64,000 bases of DNA from JAZKBN01 sp040388605 (GTDB taxonomy: Bacteria; Bacteroidota; Bacteroidia; Cytophagales; Flexibacteraceae): the NCBI GenBank assembly GCA_040388605.1, contig JAZKBN010000044.1:62001-126000 (forward strand), read 5' to 3'. Below, one piece after another: positions 53,986 through 61,700 of this stretch (position 1 is its first letter; every line of letters starts with the position of its first letter). The notes under the pieces were generated by a model that did no database searches, was not told the DNA's origin, and saw only the letters and a program-made list of their open reading frames with translations. The translations under genes and the position numbers were made by a program.

Positions 53986-54540
53986 TTAAGCTTTTATGGT
54001 TTCTTCGCCCTTAACCCAGTTACAGGGGCAAAGCTCATCAGTTTGCAGGGCATCGAGCACGCGTATTACTTCTTTTACATTACGCCCCACGCTTAAATCG
54101 TTGAGGCTCACCCAGCGAATAATTCCCTGCGGGTCAATAATATAAGTTACGCGATAGGCTACTTTTTCAGTGGCTTCCAATATACCAAGCTCTTCGGCCA
54201 GGCTCTTGGAAGTATCAGCAAGCATGGGAAATTTCAGGTCGCGGAGATCGTCGTGGTTTTTGCGCCAGGCAAGGTGTACAAACTCACTGTCGGTGCTGGC
54301 TCCTATAAGGGCAGTATCTCGGTCTTCGAAATCAACCAGGTGCTTTCCGAATTCTGCAATTTCGGTGGGGCATACGAAGGTGAAATCTTTGGGCCACCAG
54401 AACATAACCAGCCATTTGCCGGCGTCGCGGTGATCAGAGCTTTTTATATCGAAGAATTCTGAACCTTTATCGAGGCTTACAACTGCTTTTTTTGTGAAGG
54501 CCGGGAACTCTGAACCTACTGATAATATCCTGTTTTGCAT
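53986..54540 (-). CDS. ahpC: Peroxiredoxin AhpC (actinobacterial/mycobacterial type)
   Basis: 184 residues from ATG at 54540 (MQNRILSVGSEFPAF). The peroxidatic Cys57 lies in FTFVCPTEIAEF. The C-terminal cysteines Cys171 and Cys173 sit in DELCPCNW, matching the three-cysteine arrangement of Mycobacterium AhpC (DELCACNW). That form is reduced by AhpD and not by AhpF, and an ahpD gene follows here. It reduces hydrogen peroxide and alkyl hydroperoxides in the cytosol. oxyR is divergently transcribed. Confidence 0.92.
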   Translation of the reverse strand: MQNRILSVGSEFPAFTKKAVVSLDKGSEFFDIKSSDHRDAGKWLVMFWWPKDFTFVCPTEIAEFGKHLVDFEDRDTALIGASTDSEFVHLAWRKNHDDLRDLKFPMLADTSKSLAEELGILEATEKVAYRVTYIIDPQGIIRWVSLNDLSVGRNVKEVIRVLDALQTDELCPCNWVKGEETIKA

Positions 54541-54592
54541 TTTATGCCGTGGTTTAATTGATTGATAAATAATTATATAGCGCAGCCGAGGC

Positions 54593-54600
54593 CAAATGTA
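54593..54600 (-). promoter_or_regulatory. Putative -7 box of ahpC
   Basis: The minus strand has TACATTTG, matching TAnnTTTG, about 53 nt upstream of the ahpC ATG. No TTG is found at -33, as expected for an activator-dependent promoter. Confidence 0.4.
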
Positions 54601-54661
54601 AAAGATTGCTGTTACGGGGCCTTTTACCATTCCCCTTTTTGCTGATACAAAGTAAGCACCC

Positions 54662-54706
54662 TTGTAACTATAAGAAAAATCTATTAATTTTATACACCAA
54701 TAACAA
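54662..54706 (+). promoter_or_regulatory. oxyR promoter overlapping an OxyR-like operator
   Basis: TTG (54662-54664), a 20-nt spacer and TAATTTTA (54685-54692, one mismatch from TAnnTTTG) suggest the oxyR promoter. Over it lies ATAA-N7-CTAT (54670-54684), then 7 bp, then ATAC-N7-ACAA (54692-54706). The first half is one base from the E. coli OxyR unit ATAG-N7-CTAT, and the spacing of the two units (7 bp) is as expected; the second half matches poorly. The position suggests autorepression. Confidence 0.45.
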
Positions 54707-54717
54707 TAGCTTATACA

Positions 54718-55656
54718 ATGACATTAATACAGCTTGAGTACCTGCAGGCCGTTATTCGCCAGGGCAGCTTCAGGGCCGCCGCCGATTACGTAAACATCTC
54801 GCAGCCTGCACTCAGCATGCAGATAATGGCCTTAGAAGAAGAATTGGGAGGCAAATTGCTTGATCGCAGTCGGAAGCCGGTTTCACCTACAGCCTTGGGC
54901 CTGCTGGTTAGCGCGCAGGCTGCCGAAGTATTGGCCGGTGCAGCGGTAATACATGAGCTTGCACGCGAAAGCGCCGGAGACCTGAGCGGCGATTTGCATA
55001 TAGGGGTAATTCCCACAGTAGCCCCATACCTTGTTCCCCTGTTCCTTGGTCCTTTTACAGAAAAATACCCGCATCTTCATTTCCGCCTCAGCGAAATGAC
55101 TACCGAGGATATTTTAACCGCCCTGAAAATCGGTAGTATAGATGCGGGCATAATCAGCACAGGCCTGAATGCGCCGGGAATAAATGAAATACCGCTTTAC
55201 CGCGAAGCCCTGCTGGTTTATGCTCACCCCGATAACCCTTTACTGGCTAAAAAATTCGTTGAACAGGCCGATGTTCCGGGTAATCAAAACCTTTGGCTGC
55301 TGAAAGAAGGCCATTGCCTGCGCAACCAAACCATGAAGCTCTGCGCCAAAATAAGTCCCGAGGCAGCCATTTACGAAGCCGGCAGCATAGAAACCCTGCG
55401 CCGCATTGTGCAGCAGCAGGGTGGCATTACCATTATACCCGAAACAGCCCTGCTATGGATGAACGAAGACGAGCTTGATTGGGTACGCTGGTTCAGCAGC
55501 CCTGAGCCGCAGCGAGAAATAGGTCTTGCTGTACCACGGCTTTCGGCCAAGGGCAGGCAAACCACCGCATTAAGACAAAGTATATTGGAGGTTCTTCCTG
55601 CTAAGTTTATCGACAGGCAGGAAGGGAATATTATAAAGGCATCTAAAGCTGCCTGA
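54718..55656 (+). CDS. oxyR: OxyR-type LysR regulator
   Basis: The product is 312 residues. The N-terminal winged HTH begins MTLIQLEYLQAVIRQGSFRAAADYVNISQPALSMQIMALEEELG, followed by a periplasmic-binding-like effector domain. The segment EGHCLRNQTMKLC places Cys200 and Cys209 exactly as the peroxide-sensing C199 and C208 of E. coli OxyR (eight residues apart), so it should be a true peroxide sensor. It is divergent from ahpC-ahpD, its likely target. A bidirectional terminator follows. Confidence 0.92.
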   Translation: MTLIQLEYLQAVIRQGSFRAAADYVNISQPALSMQIMALEEELGGKLLDRSRKPVSPTALGLLVSAQAAEVLAGAAVIHELARESAGDLSGDLHIGVIPTVAPYLVPLFLGPFTEKYPHLHFRLSEMTTEDILTALKIGSIDAGIISTGLNAPGINEIPLYREALLVYAHPDNPLLAKKFVEQADVPGNQNLWLLKEGHCLRNQTMKLCAKISPEAAIYEAGSIETLRRIVQQQGGITIIPETALLWMNEDELDWVRWFSSPEPQREIGLAVPRLSAKGRQTTALRQSILEVLPAKFIDRQEGNIIKASKAA

Positions 55657-55677
55657 TTTTCGAATCTCCCAAAAATT

Positions 55678-55713
55678 GAGAAGCCCGGCAAATTCGCATT
55701 TGCCGGGCTTCTC
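55678..55713. terminator. Bidirectional terminator between oxyR and the giant gene
   Basis: A perfect 16-bp stem, GAGAAGCCCGGCAAAT (55678-55693) with ATTTGCCGGGCTTCTC (55698-55713), has a 4-nt loop. The minus side continues with AATTTTTGGG, a good U-tract for the giant gene; the plus side serves oxyR, with TTTT only after a short spacer. Confidence 0.85.
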
Positions 55714-55733
55714 GTTATGGTTTAAAACCGATT

Positions 55734-58700
55734 TTATCGTTGCAGGGTAAGCCTTACCGCAGCATGCTTGCTGCCTGCAATAACGTTCAGGTGGTAAATT
55801 CCGTTAGGCATGCCTGTTAAATCAAGTTGGCGGTTATTGCTTTCAAGAGTTTTTGCATATACCAAGCGACCAAGGGCATCGGTAATGGTTGCTTCCAATT
55901 TGCCGGTTGGCAAATCAGCGGCATCAATATTGAATACGCCTGTGCTTGGGTTCGGATAAACAACCAGGCCGAAAGAAGCCAATTGCTTTGCCACACCTAC
56001 ACAGATGAACATTTGATCTTCGCTTGTGTCGGTACATATACCGTTGCTTACTCTTACAGAATAGTTGCCTTCAGGGTCGCCGCAGCTAACCAGTAAAGTA
56101 TCCTTATCAGCGCCGGGAATGGCTACACCGTTGAACAGCCATTGATAAGTAATGCCGGCTGCGGAAGGTACCGAGTAAATCCTGTTTTGAGTATCTATAA
56201 TACCGGTAACTGTTACAGTTACATCAGGCATGGTGCTTACGGTTATTACTGTGGCTGTACTTGCAGCGCTGGTACAGCCTGCGGCATTAACCACCATCAG
56301 GGTATAGTTTCCGCTTGCAGTTACCGTGTTGGTTTGGGTGGTTGCACCGTTGCTCCAAATATAAGCTGCAAATCCTGAGGGTCCGTCAAGGCTTACGCTT
56401 CCGCCTGCGCAGAAAGTGGTGTTGCCTGAAACAGTAACAGTCGGTGCAGCCGGCAAGGCCAATACCGAAGTTACTATAGGCGGGCTTGCCAGGCTGGTAC
56501 ATCCCGAGGCGTTAATTGTTTGTACGGTATAAGTTCCTGCTGCATTAACAGTAATGCTTTGGGTGGTGGCTCCGTTGCTCCAAACATACCCGCTTGCGCC
56601 GGCAGGACCTCCCAAAGTTACGTTACCGCCTGCGCAGAAATCCACATTGCCGCTTGCTTCTATTACCGGCCTAACCGGTAATGGGTTAACTGTTGTTAAT
56701 ACCGGGGCCGAAAGTGAGCTTCCGCAACCATTGGCATTATAAACCTGTACCGCATAACCGAATGCTGCGCTAACGGTAATGCTTGCCGTAGTATCACCGG
56801 TACTCCAGCGATAGTGCGCATAAGGAACAGCAGTGCTCAAAGTAACGCTTCCGCCTGTGCAGAAGGTTAATGGCCCGCTTGCCATAATTACCGGGGTTGC
56901 AGGTACCGCCAGATTGGTTACTGCGGTCACTTCGCTTTCAGGGCTTTGGCAAAGCGATAGGTTGGTTACATGCACACTGAAATTACCCGTTTGATTAACC
57001 GTAATGCTTTGGGTAGTGGCGTTGTTGCTCCAAAGATAAGTGTAGCCGGCAGGTGCGCTTAGGGTTACACTGCCGCCGTCGCAGAACGATGTTGGGCCGT
57101 TCGCGGTAACATCAGGCGTAGCGGGTTTGCTGTTAACTGTTACATTAACCGGTACAGATACTCCGCTGGTACAACCGCTGGCATTTACAACACGAAGCGT
57201 ATAAGCATTGCTCAATTTGGCTGCAAATGTTTGTGTTCTTGTGCCGTTACTCCATAGGTAGCTGCTGAAACCGTCAGGCCCGCTGAGCATTACGCTGTCG
57301 CCCTGGCAGAAGGTGGTAAGGCCGGTTACAGTTACAGAAGGCGTAGCCGGGGTCGGGAATACCGTAATTGCAGTAGGGTTAGAACGGAAGCTTGCACAGC
57401 CGTTGGCATTAAATACAGTTACCGAATATGAGCCAGATGTACGAACAATGATTGTGGACGTGGTATCGCCGTTGCTCCATAGGTAGTGAGCAAAAGTTTG
57501 GGTTACACGCAGGCGTACACTATCGCCCTGGCAGAAGGTAGGGTTGCCACCGGCAACAATTGGTTGCGCCGGGCGAGGGAATACAGTTACAGAGGCAGGC
57601 TGGCTTTCCGCGCTGCGGCATCCTTCGGTACTGAAAACATGTACAGAGTAGTTGCCTGTAGCGCCTACTTTAATGCTGCGTCCGCTTGCGCCGTTACTCC
57701 AAACATAAGTATTGTAGCCGGCTGTTGCGGTAAGCGTCAGAGAATCGCCGGGACAGAAAGATGTGTTTCCGCCGGCAGTGATTGAAGGTGTACCGGGTGT
57801 AGGGTTAACTGTTACCTGGGTTGCAGCCGATGTTTGGCTGGTGCATCCGTTGGCGTTTACAACGCTTAGGGTATAAACCCCGCTTTGCTTAGCCCTGATT
57901 GTGGCAGTATTTGCACCTGTGCTCCATAAATAAGCGCTAAAGCCGGCAGGGCCGCTCAGATCAACACTGTCGCCCTGGCAGAAGGTGGTGGCTGCAGATG
58001 CTGTAATAGTCGGAAGCGCCGGTTCAGGATTAACAGTTACTGCAACAGCTGCTGATGCCGGGCTTTGGCAGCCGTTGGCATTTGTAACACGTACCGTAAA
58101 TGTGCCGGAAGCCTTTATGCGAATACCCTGAGTGGTTTGGCCGTTGCTCCATGCATAGCTGCTGTAGCTGCCGGGCGCATTTAATGTTGCACTGTCGCCG
58201 AAACAGAAAGTTGTATTACCATCTACGGTTATTACCGGTACAGAAGGCAGCGGGTTAACCACTACATCTGTAGTAACAGATGATGCGCTGAAACAGCCGT
58301 TAGCATTCTGCACTTTAACAGAAACAGGCCCGGCAGTTTTAACTTTTATTGCCTGTGTTGCCTCGCCTGTGCTCCAGAGATAAGCAGGGAAACCTCCAGG
58401 GGCAGTAAGTGTAAGGCTGTCGCCGGCACAGAAGGTGGCGTTTCCGGTTAGGGTAACGGCAGGCTGTGCGGGTACATTAAGTACGGTTACTGTTACAGCA
58501 TCTGATGCAGGGCTTTGGCAGCCGGCGGCATTGGTTGTTGTTAAGGTAAGCACACCTGCAAGACGTACTTTAATGCTTTGGGTGGTTTCGCCGTTGCTCC
58601 AGGTATATTGGCTTGCGCCGGCAGGTCCGCTGAGTGTAACACTGTCGCCCTGGCAGAAGGTAGCGCTGCCGGTAAGCGTAACCGTTGCCTTAACAGGCGA

Positions 58701-61700
58701 TGCGTTAACTGTTACGCGTTTGGTAGCGGTATCGGTACAGCCGTTTCCGTTGGTGTAGGTATAAAGAAGCAGGTTAGAGCCTAATGCTGCCGTGGCCGGG
58801 TTAAAGGTCCCTGTTGTGTTTACGCCTGTTCCTGTCCAGGTTCCGCCTGTCGGGCTGAAACCGGTTAAGGTGTACGGGGCATCAAGGGCACAATGCGTTT
58901 CATTGGCACCGGCAATTACCTGTGGCAATGCATGTATGCTTATAGGACTGAAATTATCGGCTGCTGAAATAACAGGGGCAGTACTGATAACACGAACAAG
59001 ATAAGCGCCGCCATCTGCCAGGTTGCGTGGCAGTTTGCCCCTGATGCTGCCCGATGTTGCAGTAACAGTTCCGAGCGGTGTCGGGAAGCTGAAGCTGCCG
59101 TTTTCATCGCTGAGCTCAGCAACAAACCTGTTTGCCCCGTTAAATATGCCTGTGCTGCTGAAAGAAACCGTTACAGAATCGCCGGCGCAAAGTGTTTCGT
59201 TAACTGCAGCAGTGCTTATGGTTAAGGGAACTATATAAACGAAGCTGGTTGCGCTTGTGCCCGTTCCGCCTTGTGTTACAACGGTTATGGGCCCGGTGCC
59301 GGCACCTGCAGGTACCTGAGCAACAATGGTATTGTTTGCTGTAATGCTGAAAGAAGCCGCAACCCCGTTAAAGTAAACCGCTGTAGCCGTATTGAAATTG
59401 GTACCGGTAATGGTTACCGTGGTATTCGGCAGGCCGCTTCCGGGCGTGAAAGAGGTAATTGTGGGGGCGGGAGCATAACCTATGGTTACAAAATAATCCT
59501 GTGTTTCACCTGAAGCGAAATCGGCGCAGGCATCTGTTGCTGCAATAGAAGCGCCTGTAATGCGGCTGCGGATGCGCAGGCCCGTGGTGCCAATCATGGC
59601 AGAGCTTGGTATATTAACTGTTGCGGTCAATGTGCTTCCCGAAGCATTTAAAGGGAAGGAGTAAGCCATCTCGGTTGCATCGTACTGCCCGTTTTGGTTA
59701 TAGTCAATCCAAACGGCAACGGCAGAGCTGCTTGGGCCGCCTGTGGTTATTTTCAGGGTATAAGCAACTGAGCGTTTCAGGGTATCGGTATAATTGCCGG
59801 CCTGCGGGAAAATGCTGTAAGAGGTGCCGCTGGTTGCAGGACAGTTTATCGGGTTGTTGTTCAGCGAAGTACCTGTAATGCTGAAAGCAGAAATTAAGGT
59901 ACCCACACATGGCGACACGCCTGACTGAACCGGTATGCAATAAGTAGGAACCAAGGGCGCAGTAACCGTGAATACGTTTGTGCTGGTTGCTGTTCCGGCA
60001 GGGTTGGTTACGGTTATTGGCCCGTCTACCGCACCGGCAGGAATTGTGAATACCAATGTGCCCGTATTGCTTACCGTGAAAGAAGCATTTACCCCGCCGA
60101 TAGTTACCTGGCTCACTGCTATGTAGCCGGATCCGTTAACTGTTACAACAGTGCCTTCCGCACCGCTTACAGGCGTGAAATTCGTGATTGTCGGTGCGCC
60201 GTTTACCGTGAACTGAGAAGCCGATGTGGCAGTGCCGCCGGGAGTGCTTAAGCTGATGAAGGCTGTAACAGCTCCTGAGGGAACGGTAATGTTAACCGTA
60301 TTGTCGTTTACAACGCTGAAGCTTACGGCAAGGGTTCCCAACATTGCTGTTGTTGTTCCGGCCAGGTTGGTTCCGCTTACAACTACTGTATTACCCACAA
60401 AGCCCGATGTTGGCGTGAAAGACGATATAGTTGGTGCAGGAATAACCGTGAAGTTGCTGCTGCTTTGGGCCGTTCCGCCGGGAGTGGTTACGGTAATTCT
60501 TCCTGTGGTTGCGCCGGCAGGTACATTAGTGCTTATGCTGCCTGCGTTTACCAGGGTAAATGCTGCAGTTACCCCGTTAAACTTTACGCTTGAAACAGAT
60601 ACGAAATTGCTTCCGCTAATGGTAACAGGGGTTCCCACGTAACCTTTATTAGGCGTAAATGAGCTGATTACCGGGGCAGGAATTACGGTAAACACGGTTC
60701 CGGTAGCTGAGCCGCCCGGGGTTGTAATGGTAACAGTTCCGGTAGCAGCGCCAACCGGTACAGTTACGGTAACAGTTGTTGAATTCACCACTGTAAAGCC
60801 TGAGGACACCCCGTTAATGGTAACGCTTGTTGCCCCGTTCAGGTTGGTACCTGTAATGGTAAATACTGTTCCGGCAAAACCTGTGGACGGGTTTATGCCC
60901 GATATAGCAGGTGCGGGAATTACTGTGTAATCGGTGCTGCTTACAGCAACACCACCCGGGGTGGTAACCGATAAAGGGCCGGTTGTGGCCGAAGCCGGAA
61001 CAGTAACTGTTATTGTTGTTGAATTCAATACAACGAAGCTGGAAGCGCTTACACCGTTAAAGGTTACAAAAGTTGCTCCCGTAAAATTGCTTCCCGTAAT
61101 ATTTACGGTTGTGCCGGTTGGTCCGGCAGCGGGGTTAAATGATGTAATTACCGGTGCAGGAATTACCGTGAAGCTGCCCGGGCTAACTGCCGTTCCGCCG
61201 CCGTTGGTGGCTCTGAGCAAACCGCTTGTTGCACCTGCCGGCACAGTCAGGGTAATTGTGGTATTATTAACCAGGGTATAAGGAACTGCAGCCCCGTTTA
61301 AAGTAACTGCGCTTATGCTTATAAAGTTAGTTCCGGTTAGGGTAACAACTGTACCAATTGGTCCGCTTGCAGGTGTGAATGAGGTGATGGCAGGCGCAGG
61401 GTAAACAGTGAACGCATTTACGCTGATGGCAGTTCCGCCGGGGGTTACAATTTTAATAAGCCCTGTAGTTGCGCCGGCAGGCACAGTGGCAGTAATGGTT
61501 TGCGCATTGTTAACTGTATAAACAGCATTGCTTCCGTTGAACTGCACAAGGCTTGCATTACTGAAATTGGTTCCTGTAATGGTAACCGAGGTTCCAACCC
61601 AACCGAAAGCAGGGCTGAAGCTTGTTATAGTCGGGGCCTGTATTACAGTGAAATCTAGTGCGCTTGTTGCTGTTCCGCCTGCTGTTGTAACTGTAATTTT

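Noticed and set aside
56226..58703. CRISPR-like array because of regular spacing
   Set aside because: The units are diverged, coding and in frame, with no short identical repeats or unique spacers.
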